Under the pieces are notes generated by a model. The model was not told the DNA's origin. It did no database searches and saw only the letters and a list, made by a program, of their open reading frames with translations. The translations under genes were made by a program, and so were the position numbers. A stretch of DNA of 64,000 nt. Source: Sciscionella sediminilitoris (GTDB taxonomy: Bacteria; Actinomycetota; Actinomycetes; Mycobacteriales; Pseudonocardiaceae). Positions 17,301 through 25,331 of the stretch are shown one piece after another (the first letter of the stretch is position 1; each line of letters starts with the position of its first letter). The stretch spans positions 1 through 64,000 of the forward strand of contig NZ_JALM01000004.1 of the NCBI RefSeq assembly GCF_000737195.2, given 5' to 3'.

Positions 17301-19171
17301 AGCTCGCGGGCGCGGGCCCGGTGCTGCTCCGCGTGCTCCCGGTCCACCTCGGCCAGCCGTTCGTAGGCCCGGGCACGGTAGAACTCGTTGCCGTCGGCCA
17401 GCTCAGCGATCGCGCTCCGGAGGGTCTCCGCGGCCTGCTCGAATCGCCCGAGGCCATGGTGCGCCTGACCGAGTGCGGTGAGCGTGCGCCCGGTCATCCT
17501 CGAGTCGCCGACACCCTCCACCTCCGGCAAGGCGTCCTCGAGGATGACGGCCGCCTCGTCCGGGTGCCCTGCCTCGAGCCGTGACTCACCGAGGAAGTGT
17601 TTCGTGAAGGCACTTCCCCGGTCGTCCTCGGCCAGCGTGAACAGCTCGATCGCCCGCCGGAACGCGGCGCGCGCCTGTTCGTACTCCCCGATGCTGTTGT
17701 AATAGCGGGCATACAGTTCCTCGATCGAGGCCCGCAGTCGCCGATCCTCGCTGTCCTCGACCAGTGCGGCCGCCCGCTCCAGTTCGGCCAGCGCCCGATC
17801 GAACTCCCGGAGATCACACCAGGCGCGCGAGGAGAAACTGCGCAACCGGGCCTCCGCCGCACGATTACCGAGGGACGCGGCCGCCTGCGCGCCGAGCTCG
17901 CTGGTCTCCGTCCAATCCAGCAGATAGCGGCGATTGAGGTACAGCGCCGTGACCGCCTCGGCGAGCTGCCAAGCCTGATCCGCGAAACCGTGCTGCACCG
18001 CGACCCGGATGATCGCGCGCAGATTGATCCGCTCGCGGTCCAGCCAGTCGAGCGCGGATTTCTTGTCCGAGAACAGGAACTTGTCGAAGGTGCGGCCGCG
18101 CGGCACTCGATAACGCTCCTCGCGGAGGACCCACAGATCCGCCGCAGCGGCGTGCCGCAAGTAGTACTCGACGGCCGCGCGCAGCGTCGCGGTCATCTCG
18201 TGTTCGCTCTCGTACTCCGCGGCAACTTCCCTGGCGTGCCGGTGAATCAGCGTATGGAACCGGTAGCGGCCACTGCCCTCATCGGTGAGCAGGCCGGAAC
18301 CGATCAGCTCCTCGAGGAATTCGTCGCCGGTGTCCGCGATCAGCCCGGCATCGAGCTCGGTGAACGGCAGTGTGCCCAGTCGCCGGTAGAGCAGCGCCGC
18401 GCCCTCGCTCAGCCGCGCGTAACTCTCCGAGAACACCGCGGCCACCCCGGAAGTACCCCGCCGCAGGGCCGAGAGCCCGCGCCGTTCATCGGCGATCTGC
18501 CCGACGAGTGCGGCCACCGTCAGGCTCCGGTTGGTGGCCAGACGTAGGGCGGCCACCTGTAAGGCGACCAGCAGGCCGGCGCACTGGTGCACCAGTTCGG
18601 CCAATGCCTCGGGTTCGGCCGCGATCCGGTCCCCGGCCAGCGTGCGGAGGACGTGAACGGCTTTCTGCTCATCGAGCGGGTGCACCTTCACGGTCTCGGC
18701 GCCGTACTGGTTCAGCTCGGCGAGTTCTCCGTTGGTGGTCACCAGTACCGCGCTGCCCGGGGACTTCGGCAGGAAGGGGACGAACTGCGCCGGATCGGTC
18801 ACATCGTCGAGCACCAGCAGCAACGGGATCCGGGCCGTCTTGGTGCGCCACAGGTTGGCGCGCTCCCGCAAGGTACCGGGCACCATCTCCTTCGACACCC
18901 CGAGTGCCGCCAGACAGGATGCCAGGGCATCGCTGACCGATACTCCGGTGCCGAACTCGACGTAGAGATTGCCGCCGGAGAACGCTTCGCCTACCCGGCC
19001 GACGAACTTGTGCACGAGCGTCGTCTTGCCCACTCCGGGCAGTCCGCTGCACACCGCGACCTTGGCCCCGGCAGCACGGCGATCGGCGACCGCGGCGGTG
19101 AGCTCATCGAGCTCCTGCTCGCGATTGACGAACGTCTCCGGAGCGTCCGGAACCTCATTGGGTGTGCTCAC
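17267..19171 (-). CDS. STAND NTPase (NB-ARC-like) with C-terminal TPR repeats
   Basis: A 634-residue signal-transduction ATPase. Walker A is GLPGVGKTT at 43-51 and Walker B is LLLVLDDV at about 117. The GSAVLVTTNGELAE sensor region, an NB-ARC-type winged-helix segment (about 260-330) and at least four to five TPR-like helical pairs (about 440-620, e.g. YNSIGEYEQARAAFRRAIELF and GRFEQAAETLRSAI) follow. Unlike AfsR/SARP regulators, it has no N-terminal DNA-binding domain and no recognisable effector. It starts almost at the P-loop domain (VNREQELDEL). The start is GTG 19169-19171 with GAGGGGAGAACC upstream. STAND ATPases oligomerise on ligand recognition and several bacterial ones act in phage defence, but no such function is proven here. 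Confidence 0.87.
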   Translation of the reverse strand: MSTPNEVPDAPETFVNREQELDELTAAVADRRAAGAKVAVCSGLPGVGKTTLVHKFVGRVGEAFSGGNLYVEFGTGVSVSDALASCLAALGVSKEMVPGTLRERANLWRTKTARIPLLLVLDDVTDPAQFVPFLPKSPGSAVLVTTNGELAELNQYGAETVKVHPLDEQKAVHVLRTLAGDRIAAEPEALAELVHQCAGLLVALQVAALRLATNRSLTVAALVGQIADERRGLSALRRGTSGVAAVFSESYARLSEGAALLYRRLGTLPFTELDAGLIADTGDEFLEELIGSGLLTDEGSGRYRFHTLIHRHAREVAAEYESEHEMTATLRAAVEYYLRHAAAADLWVLREERYRVPRGRTFDKFLFSDKKSALDWLDRERINLRAIIRVAVQHGFADQAWQLAEAVTALYLNRRYLLDWTETSELGAQAAASLGNRAAEARLRSFSSRAWCDLREFDRALAELERAAALVEDSEDRRLRASIEELYARYYNSIGEYEQARAAFRRAIELFTLAEDDRGSAFTKHFLGESRLEAGHPDEAAVILEDALPEVEGVGDSRMTGRTLTALGQAHHGLGRFEQAAETLRSAIAELADGNEFYRARAYERLAEVDREHAEQHRARARELYACLGGPEVA

Positions 19172-19178
19172 CGGTTCT

Positions 19179-19227
19179 CCCCTCGCCGCGTGCGATGCGA
19201 GTGCACTTTACGACACGTGGCGAGGGG
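19179..19227 (-). promoter_or_regulatory. Long inverted repeat flanking a -10-like element upstream of the STAND gene
   Basis: Arms of 14 bp at 19179-19192 and 19214-19227 match at 13 positions, with a 21-nt centre. On the minus strand the centre contains TAAAGT (19205-19210), a good TANNNT -10. The gene-proximal arm includes the GAGGGG ribosome site. It could be a two-site operator around the promoter. If transcription starts further upstream, it could be an RNA hairpin hiding the ribosome site. Confidence 0.5.
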
Positions 19228-19248
19228 ATGGCGGTGAACCACACACTG

Positions 19249-20427
19249 TCAGGGAATCAGCACCGGCTCCGAGTCCTGGGCCCGTTCCGCGGCGTTCGTC
19301 TCCGCCAGTTCGAAGGCGGTGGTGCGCGGGGCGGTTCCGTCGGCGAGCCAGGCCTGCATCAGGTAGGCGACCTTGGTCAGCATCTCGGAGCGCAGCTTGC
19401 TGAACGAGTCCGCGGGCTCCGCTCCGACCTGACCGAGCAGCAGCCACCAGGCCCACGCGGCCGCGCCCGCGTTCGCCACGAAGTCCGGGATCACCGGGAC
19501 GCCGCGCTCGGTGAGCACGGCCTCGGCCTCCGGGGTGGTGCCGACGTTCGCGGCCTCCACGATGGCGCCGGCCCGCACCTGGGCGACGTTGTCCGGGGTG
19601 ATCGCGTACGAGATCGCGGCCGGGATGAGCACGTCCACCTCGGTGGCCAGCACGGCTTCCCTCGGCAGGGTCCGCACGTCCTCGGGCAGCGCCGCCCGGT
19701 CGATCTCGCCGTACTCGTCGCGGGTGTCGAGCAGTGTGGGAACGTCGAGGCCCTCCGGGTGGAACAGGGTGCCCGCGGCGTCGGCCAGCGCGACGACCTT
19801 GGCGCCCGCGTCGTGCAGGTACCAGGCGGCGGCACCGCCCATCGTCCCGACGCCCTGCACCGCGACGGTGGTCCGCTCCAGCGGCTTCTCCCAGGCGTTG
19901 ATCACCGCGAGGCTGGCCTGGGCCACCCCGTATCCGCCGATCACGTCGCCGAGCAGGCCACCGGGAACCGGGGCGTTGAGACCGGCGTGCACCCGGCGGA
20001 GGGTGCGCTGCGAATCGGTCGAGCGGCTGATCGCCGCGTGGTAGGACTGCTCGAGCCCGATCTGCGCGAACACCTCGTCGATCAGGTGCTGCGGGACTCC
20101 GAGGTCCTCGGCGGTGACCCAGTGGTCGTCCAGCCACGGGCGCATCGCGGTGCAGAACCGGGTCAGCACCTCGAACGCGCGCGGGTCCTTCGGGTCGCAG
20201 TCGATACCAGCCTTGGCACCACCGACCGGGAGGTTGAACACGGCGGACTTCACCGCCATACCCCGGGCGAGATCCTCGACCTCACCGATCGTGCAGCCGG
20301 CACGCATCCGGGTGCCACCGGTCGCGAGACCGGCGATCAGGGAGTGCACGACGAGGTAGCCGTGAATGCCAGTGACCGGGTCGGTCCAGGTCAGCCGGAC
20401 CATGGGTTCGCGCGTCTGGATGGACAT
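19249..20427 (-). CDS. Glu/Leu/Phe/Val dehydrogenase family protein
   Basis: A 392-residue NAD(P)-dependent amino-acid dehydrogenase that reversibly deaminates an amino acid to its 2-oxo acid. Substrate-binding residues lie in MAVKSAVFNLPVGGAKAGI (about 68-86), and the coenzyme domain has GVGTMGGAAA. The closing segment EAANVGTTPEAEAVL is typical of the family. Specificity among Glu, Leu, Val and Phe cannot be set from these motifs. I chose ATG 20425-20427 because GGAGGAGG lies 8 nt upstream. Two ATG codons further upstream overlap that ribosome site. It is divergent from a LysR gene across 300 bp, a pairing that suggests LysR control of amino-acid catabolism. Confidence 0.9.
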   Translation of the reverse strand: MSIQTREPMVRLTWTDPVTGIHGYLVVHSLIAGLATGGTRMRAGCTIGEVEDLARGMAVKSAVFNLPVGGAKAGIDCDPKDPRAFEVLTRFCTAMRPWLDDHWVTAEDLGVPQHLIDEVFAQIGLEQSYHAAISRSTDSQRTLRRVHAGLNAPVPGGLLGDVIGGYGVAQASLAVINAWEKPLERTTVAVQGVGTMGGAAAWYLHDAGAKVVALADAAGTLFHPEGLDVPTLLDTRDEYGEIDRAALPEDVRTLPREAVLATEVDVLIPAAISYAITPDNVAQVRAGAIVEAANVGTTPEAEAVLTERGVPVIPDFVANAGAAAWAWWLLLGQVGAEPADSFSKLRSEMLTKVAYLMQAWLADGTAPRTTAFELAETNAAERAQDSEPVLIP

Positions 20428-20727
20428 CGGCGGTACCTCCTCCATGCTCATTTGCTCGCGAAGCGAGACATTCTGTGTTACTCGACTGTGATGTTGTCTG
20501 TTGACAGCGAGACGAACGATCCCGCCATCGTCGACAGCTGGTCACCCATCGTGATCGGAGCGGCAATCCCGCTGCTTATTCGTCAGTTTGAGCGACTTTT
20601 GTGACGACCGTGTTAGCCGGTTGGGAACGACTGGTTGCCATTCTCACGGGGTATACCGCAGAGTGTGCGACATTAATTACGCACGTTCTAGTTAAGGATC
20701 ATGGACACATTCGTTTAGGATCGCTTG
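20428..20727. promoter_or_regulatory. 300-bp divergent regulatory region with a candidate LysR site
   Basis: No gene is seen here. The region is more AT-rich than its surroundings. An imperfect inverted repeat TTAATT-N11-AGTTAA (20673-20695) lies 33 bp before the LysR start and fits the loose T-N11-A LysR pattern. Near the dehydrogenase start there are a short hairpin CTCGC-GAA-GCGAG and a small repeat TGTC-TGTT-GACA. I could not place -10/-35 elements with confidence. Confidence 0.45.
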
Positions 20728-21684
20728 ATGGAACTTTCGATGCACCGGCTGCGCCTGCTTCGCGAGCTCGCCCGCCGCGAAACGCTCACCGCGACGGCGG
20801 CCGCGCTGCACTACACGACATCCGCGGTCTCCCAGCAGTTGCAGCAGCTCGAGCGGGAGGTCGGGCTGCCGTTGTTCGAGCGCATCGGGCGCAAGGTGGT
20901 GCTCACCGAGCTCGGTCAACTGCTCGCCCAGCACGCGGAGGAGATCCTCGGCGCCGAGGAACGCGCGGTGATCGCACTCGAGCGAGCCCAGGCCAATCTC
21001 GCCGCCAAGGTCTCGGTCGGGGTGTTCGCCACCGTCGCGGCCGGGCTGCTCCCCCGTTCCCTTGCCTGGCTCGCCACGCACTACCCGGACATCGAAGTAC
21101 ACACCCGCGAAGTGGACCCGGAGGAGACCGCGCGCGCGGTCGGCCAGGGCGATTTCGACCTCGCCTTCGTGATCGACTACCCGGACGCGCCGATGCCCTG
21201 GGACGCCAACCTGGAACGGCGCAACATCGGCCGCGAGCGGCTGCACGCCGTGGTGCCCTCCGGAGCACTGACCCCGCAGAGCCCGGTCGCGCTCGCCGAT
21301 CTGGCCGACGCTCGCTGGATCCTCGCGGGCAAGGCGAGCCACTTCGGCAACGCGGTCCGGGTCGCCTGTCAGCACCAGGGTTTCGAACCCGATGTGCGCC
21401 ACGAGGTCGAGGAACAGGCCACGGCGATGGCCATGGTCGCCGCGGGCCTCGGCGTCACGCTGGTCCCCGATCTCGGCCTCGCGTTCCGCTGGTCCGCGGT
21501 CGAGGTCGTCGAACTGGCCGACCCGATCACCAGGGACATCGCCATCGCCTACCGCACCTCCGCGCATCGCAGGCCCGCCCTGCGCGTGGTGATCGACGCG
21601 TTCGCCGCCGCCGCGGATCAGCTCGGCCTCACCGGGTCCACCGAAGGGCCGCTTGACCACGGGGCGGCGGCCTCGGCAAGATAG
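20728..21684 (+). CDS. LysR-family transcriptional regulator
   Basis: A 318-residue regulator with a typical winged helix (LRLLRELARRETLTATAAAL, then SAVSQQLQQLEREVGLPLF) and a PBP2-like effector domain (VGVFATVAAGLLP onward). ATG 20728 follows AGGA by 7 nt, and a TTG directly upstream is a weaker alternative. The gene is divergent from the amino-acid dehydrogenase and lies 114 bp upstream of the DUF3870/CoA-transferase/acyl-CoA-dehydrogenase operon on the same strand. It could therefore control either side. The last residues (GSTEGPLDHGAAASAR) are a non-conserved tail. Confidence 0.92.
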   Translation: MELSMHRLRLLRELARRETLTATAAALHYTTSAVSQQLQQLEREVGLPLFERIGRKVVLTELGQLLAQHAEEILGAEERAVIALERAQANLAAKVSVGVFATVAAGLLPRSLAWLATHYPDIEVHTREVDPEETARAVGQGDFDLAFVIDYPDAPMPWDANLERRNIGRERLHAVVPSGALTPQSPVALADLADARWILAGKASHFGNAVRVACQHQGFEPDVRHEVEEQATAMAMVAAGLGVTLVPDLGLAFRWSAVEVVELADPITRDIAIAYRTSAHRRPALRVVIDAFAAAADQLGLTGSTEGPLDHGAAASAR

Positions 21685-21706
21685 GTTGCGCTGCCAGCCC
21701 GCTGCG

Positions 21707-21725
21707 GGACACCGGACCGGTGTCC
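21707..21725. promoter_or_regulatory. Perfect 19-bp palindrome before the DUF3870 operon
   Basis: GGACACCGG-A-CCGGTGTCC has 9-bp arms around one base. It lies 22 bp after the LysR stop and 73 bp before the DUF3870 start. It is either an operator for the operon or a tight hairpin ending the LysR transcript. It has no following T-run, which favours an operator. Confidence 0.5.
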
Positions 21726-21798
21726 TGATCAGGCGAGCCTCCCCAGCATGGCCCGCAGTGATCGCGGGCGATGAATGCTGTCGAACGGGAGGCATGCC

Positions 21799-22155
21799 GT
21801 GGACCTATTCGAGTTCTTCCGCGAACAACTCGCCGCCGGGACCAATCTCGTGCTCGTCTCGGGTTACGCGCGGCTTCCGGACGCGGTCGCCAATCACTCG
21901 CAGTACGAACGGGTCGGCGTGGTCCTCGTCGTGGACCTGGACTCGGGAACGGTCGTCGCGGCCGAACCGACCATGCTCACCTCGCTGGCCAAGGACTTCT
22001 TCCGCGCGCTGGTCGAGGAGACGAGCGTGTACACCGAGGCGACCGAGGTGCTGCGACGCATCGAGACGCACTACAAGGGCGGCTCCGGCGCGGCACTGGT
22101 CACCGCCTTCCGCAAATGCCTGGAAAGCGTCTACGTCGCGCGGAACAACGGATGA
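21799..22155 (+). CDS. DUF3870 domain protein
   Basis: A 118-residue protein matching DUF3870 in full: an N-terminal strand LVLVSGYARLPDAV, the conserved YERVGVVLVVDLDSG, then AEPTMLTSLAKDFFRALVEE and a C-terminal RIETHYKGGSGAALVTAFRKCLESV. The function of the family is unknown. It is usually found with organic-acid and CoA-linked metabolic genes. I chose GTG 21799 because GGGAGG lies 8 nt upstream and the remaining length matches the family. Its stop overlaps the CoA-transferase start by 4 nt (ATGA), so it is a genuine member of that operon and may be a small accessory or regulatory subunit. Confidence 0.85.
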   Translation: MDLFEFFREQLAAGTNLVLVSGYARLPDAVANHSQYERVGVVLVVDLDSGTVVAAEPTMLTSLAKDFFRALVEETSVYTEATEVLRRIETHYKGGSGAALVTAFRKCLESVYVARNNG

Positions 22156-23282
22156 GCGCGCCACTGTCCGGGGTACGGGTGGCGGATCTGTCCAGGGTGC
22201 TCTCCGGACCGTACGCCACGATGCTGCTCGCCGATCTCGGCGCCGAGGTGATCAAGGTCGAGCAGCCGGGACGCGGGGACGACACCCGCGCCTGGTCCCC
22301 GCCCGAGGCCGGCGGGGAGAGCAGCTACTACCTCTCGCTCAACCGGGGCAAACGCAGCCTCGCCATCGACCTCGCGAGCCCCGAGGGCCACGCACGGGCC
22401 CTGCGGTTGTGCGCGGAGGCGGACATCGTGGTGCAGAATTTCCGCCCCGGAACCGCGGACCGGCTCGGCCTCGGTTTCGCGGATGTCGCCGCGGTCAACC
22501 CGGATGTCGTGTACTGCTCGGTCAGCGCCTATCCGGACGGGCACCCCGAGGAGGGGCAACCGGGCTTCGATGTGGTGCTCCAGGCCGAATCCGGGTTCAT
22601 GGCGATCACCGGGGAGCCCGAGGGGGAACCGGTCAAGGTCGGGGTCGCCATCGTGGATGTGCTCACCGCGCTGAACACCTCGACCGCGATGCTCGCCGGG
22701 CTGCACAAGGTGGCGCGCACCGGGGCGGCCGAGCACATCCGGGTCTCGATGCTCGGCTCCGCACTGTCCGGGCTGGTGAACGTCGCCCAGGCCGCGCTGG
22801 TCACCGGTACCGAACCGGAGCGTTACGGCAACGAACACCCGAGTGTGGTTCCCTATCAGCCGTTCCAGGCAGCGGACGGGAAAGTGCTCATCGCCGCGGG
22901 CAACGACGCGCTGTTCGGCAAGCTGTGCGAACTGCTCGGCCGCGCGGATCTCGCCGAGGATCCACGGTATGCCAGCAATGCGCTCCGGGTCACCAACCGG
23001 GAGACCCTGCTGCCCGCGCTCGCCGGGCGCATCGTGGAGTGGCCCGCCGAAAAGCTCGTGGACGCGCTGCGCACCGCGGGAGTACCCGCGGGCAATATCC
23101 GCGGCGTGCTCGATGCGTTGCGGCACGGCGGTTCCTCGGTCACCGCACAGCTCGAACACCCCACTGCGGGCACGCTCACCATGCCCCGCCCCGGTTTCCG
23201 GTTCACCGGTTCGGAAACCTTCGCCCCCCTTCCCCCACCGTTTCTCGGTGAACACACAGATGCAGAACAGGAGCAAGAATGA
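22152..23282 (+). CDS. CaiB/BaiF-family (class III) CoA-transferase
   Basis: A 376-residue enzyme that moves CoA from a donor thioester to a carboxylic acid through an aspartyl intermediate. The N-terminus has GVRVADLSRVLSGPYATMLLADLGAEVIKVE, which is diagnostic when read as consecutive blocks. NRGKRSLAIDL and NFRPGTADRLGL follow, and the catalytic Asp is in the PGFDVVLQAESGFM region (about 139). The gene overlaps DUF3870 upstream and the acyl-CoA dehydrogenase downstream by 4 nt each. Because the dehydrogenase resembles glutaryl-CoA dehydrogenase, glutarate or a related dicarboxylate is the likely acceptor. Human SUGCT, which activates glutarate, belongs to the same family. This assignment is inference. 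Confidence 0.9.
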   Translation: MSAPLSGVRVADLSRVLSGPYATMLLADLGAEVIKVEQPGRGDDTRAWSPPEAGGESSYYLSLNRGKRSLAIDLASPEGHARALRLCAEADIVVQNFRPGTADRLGLGFADVAAVNPDVVYCSVSAYPDGHPEEGQPGFDVVLQAESGFMAITGEPEGEPVKVGVAIVDVLTALNTSTAMLAGLHKVARTGAAEHIRVSMLGSALSGLVNVAQAALVTGTEPERYGNEHPSVVPYQPFQAADGKVLIAAGNDALFGKLCELLGRADLAEDPRYASNALRVTNRETLLPALAGRIVEWPAEKLVDALRTAGVPAGNIRGVLDALRHGGSSVTAQLEHPTAGTLTMPRPGFRFTGSETFAPLPPPFLGEHTDAEQEQE

Positions 23283-24451
23283 GCGTCAAACAGGCCGACC
23301 CGCACGATTTCCTCGGGATCGACGCCGGTCTCGGCGACACCGAACGGGACGTCCGCGATGCCGTGCGCGCCTACGCCCGCGAGGAACTGACCCCGCACAT
23401 CGCCGACTGGTACGAGAACGGCGGCCTGCCGCGCGAACTCGCCTCCGGGCTCGGCAAGCTCGGCCTGTTCGGCATGCATCTCGAGGGCTACGGCTGCGCC
23501 GGACTCTCCGCGCTCGCCTACGGGATCGCCTGCCGGGAGCTCGAGGCCGTCGACTCCGGGCTGCGCAGCTATGTGTCCGTGCAGGGATCGCTTGCCATGT
23601 TCGCGATCCACCACTGGGGAACCGAGGAGCACCGCACCGAGTGGCTGCCCCGGATGGCCGCGGGGGAAGCGCTCGGCTGCTTCGGGCTCACCGAACCGGA
23701 TTCCGGCTCGGACCCGGGTTCCATGCGCACCACCGCCCGCCGTGAGGGTTCGGACTGGGTGCTCAACGGGACGAAGATGTGGATCACCAACGGGACCCTG
23801 GCCGATGTCGCCGTGGTGTGGGCGAACACCGAGGAGGGCGTCCGCGGTTTCGTGGTCCCCACCGACACCCCCGGATTCACCGCCAACGAGGTCAGGCACA
23901 AGCTCTCCCTGCGCGCCTCGATCACCGCCGAACTCGTGCTGGAGAACGTGCGACTGCCCGAATCCGCGGCCTTCCCGGATGTGCGCGGCCTCAAGGGCCC
24001 GCTCTCCTGCCTCAACGAGGCCCGGTTCGGCATCCTGTGGGGTGTCGTCGGCGCCGCGCGCAGCTGCTACGAGTCCGCGCTCGACTACGCCAAGACCCGC
24101 GAGCAGTTCGGCAAACCGCTCGCGGCCTTCCAGCTCACCCAGCGCAAGCTCGCCGACATGCTCGTCGAGGTGAACCGCTCGGCACTGGTGGCGCGCCAAC
24201 TCTCCACGCTCAAGGACGCCGGGGACCTCGCCCCCAGCCAGGTCAGCTTCGGCAAGTTCGCGAACGTCCGCTCCGCCATCGAAGTCGCCCGCAGCGCGCG
24301 GACCGTGCTCGGCGCGAACGGGATCACCCTCGAGTACCCGGTGATGCGGCACATGAACAACCTGGAGACCGTGCTCACCTACGAGGGCACCGAGGAGGTG
24401 CACGCCCTGAGCCTCGGCGCCGCGGTGACCGGGGTCCAGGCCTTCCGCTGA
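23279..24451 (+). CDS. gcdH: Acyl-CoA dehydrogenase, glutaryl-CoA dehydrogenase type
   Basis: A 390-residue FAD flavoenzyme. The sequence follows glutaryl-CoA dehydrogenase closely: LEAVDSGLRSYVSVQGSLAM, then GCFGLTEPDSGSDPGSMRT. WITNGTLADVAVVWA replaces the usual WITNSP block, and the catalytic Glu is in LTYEGTEEVHAL (about 370). Glutaryl-CoA dehydrogenase oxidises and decarboxylates glutaryl-CoA to crotonyl-CoA in Lys, Trp and glutarate breakdown. Its start ATG overlaps the CoA-transferase stop (ATGA). Together with that enzyme it would form a two-step glutarate-activation and oxidation route. Other short dicarboxyl- or acyl-CoA substrates remain possible. Confidence 0.85.
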   Translation: MSVKQADPHDFLGIDAGLGDTERDVRDAVRAYAREELTPHIADWYENGGLPRELASGLGKLGLFGMHLEGYGCAGLSALAYGIACRELEAVDSGLRSYVSVQGSLAMFAIHHWGTEEHRTEWLPRMAAGEALGCFGLTEPDSGSDPGSMRTTARREGSDWVLNGTKMWITNGTLADVAVVWANTEEGVRGFVVPTDTPGFTANEVRHKLSLRASITAELVLENVRLPESAAFPDVRGLKGPLSCLNEARFGILWGVVGAARSCYESALDYAKTREQFGKPLAAFQLTQRKLADMLVEVNRSALVARQLSTLKDAGDLAPSQVSFGKFANVRSAIEVARSARTVLGANGITLEYPVMRHMNNLETVLTYEGTEEVHALSLGAAVTGVQAFR

Positions 24452-24512
24452 CCGGGCTCGACGCCCCCTAACTGAATATCTCGACAGCTCGGTGTTGCAT
24501 CGCGATAGTTTT

Positions 24513-24522
24513 CGATATATCG
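24513..24522. promoter_or_regulatory. Candidate PadR operator
   Basis: The 10-bp palindrome CGATATATCG lies 65 bp upstream of the PadR start in a short AT-rich block, next to a partial copy CGATAG (24503-24508). PadR regulators of this type usually repress their own gene through AT-rich dyads. A -10 could be within TATATC. Confidence 0.5.
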
Positions 24523-24587
24523 TTAGTGAGGTCAGCACCGAGCTGGCGCGGATCCATCGGGGTCCGCCACGAGAGAGGGGCAAACCC

Positions 24588-25325
24588 ATGCGTCAGTCAT
24601 TCGGATTTCACGGAGACGGCTTCCACCGGGAGCACGACCACCCGCACCACCCGCACCGGCGCCCGCATCCGGGCCGCGATTTCGACCCGCACGCCCGTGC
24701 CCGGCACGGTGGCCCGTTCGGCGGCTTCGGCCCCGGCGGATTCGGACCGGGCTTCGGTCCCGGCGGTTTCGGTCCACCCCAGGGGTTCCCGCCCGGATTC
24801 GGGGGGCCGTGGCAGGGCCGTGGCCGGGGCGGCGGGCGAGGAAGAGGCCGCCAGCGCCGCGGTGATGTCCGCGCCGCCGTGCTCGCCCTGCTCACCGAGC
24901 GCCCGATGCACGGCTACGAGATGATCCGCGAGATCACCGAACGCAGCGGCAACGCCTGGCGGCCGAGTCCCGGTTCGGTGTACCCGCTGCTGCAGCAGCT
25001 CGCGGATGAGGACCTGATCGCCGAGAGCGGCGAGGGCAAGGGTGGCAAGAAGCTGTTCACCCTGACCGAGGAGGGCGAGCAGGAGGCGGAGCAGCACACG
25101 GAGAACCCGCCGTGGGAGCAGGCCGCAGCCGAGGCGCCCGCCGAGGACAGCCCGTTGCAGGCCGCGGCTGCTCAGCTTGCCGGGGCGGCCGTGCAGCTGT
25201 TCATGGTCGGATCGGCGGAGCAGAAGAACCGCGCGGTCACGATCCTGAACAGTGCCCGCAAGGAGCTCTACGGCATCCTCGCCGAGGACGCTCCCGCGGA
25301 CACCGAGGAAGAGGACGAGGACTGA
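24588..25325 (+). CDS. PadR-family regulator with a His- and Gly-rich N-terminal extension
   Basis: A 245-residue protein. The PadR winged helix is central (about 87-165): VRAAVLALLTERPMHGYEM, then SPGSVYPLLQQLADEDLI and KLFTLTEEG. Before it are about 80 low-complexity residues: a His-rich stretch (HREHDHPHHPHRRPHPG), then Phe/Gly repeats GGFGPGGFGPGFGPGGFG and a Gly/Arg-rich segment. The C-terminal part is an amphipathic helical dimerisation region with an acidic tail (EEDED). Start ATG 24588 follows GAGAGAGGGG. The extension is common in actinobacterial PadR proteins and may bind metal through its histidines. It converges on the methyltransferase gene, with 6 bp between stops. Confidence 0.9.
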   Translation: MRQSFGFHGDGFHREHDHPHHPHRRPHPGRDFDPHARARHGGPFGGFGPGGFGPGFGPGGFGPPQGFPPGFGGPWQGRGRGGGRGRGRQRRGDVRAAVLALLTERPMHGYEMIREITERSGNAWRPSPGSVYPLLQQLADEDLIAESGEGKGGKKLFTLTEEGEQEAEQHTENPPWEQAAAEAPAEDSPLQAAAAQLAGAAVQLFMVGSAEQKNRAVTILNSARKELYGILAEDAPADTEEEDED

Positions 25326-25331
25326 GCAGGT

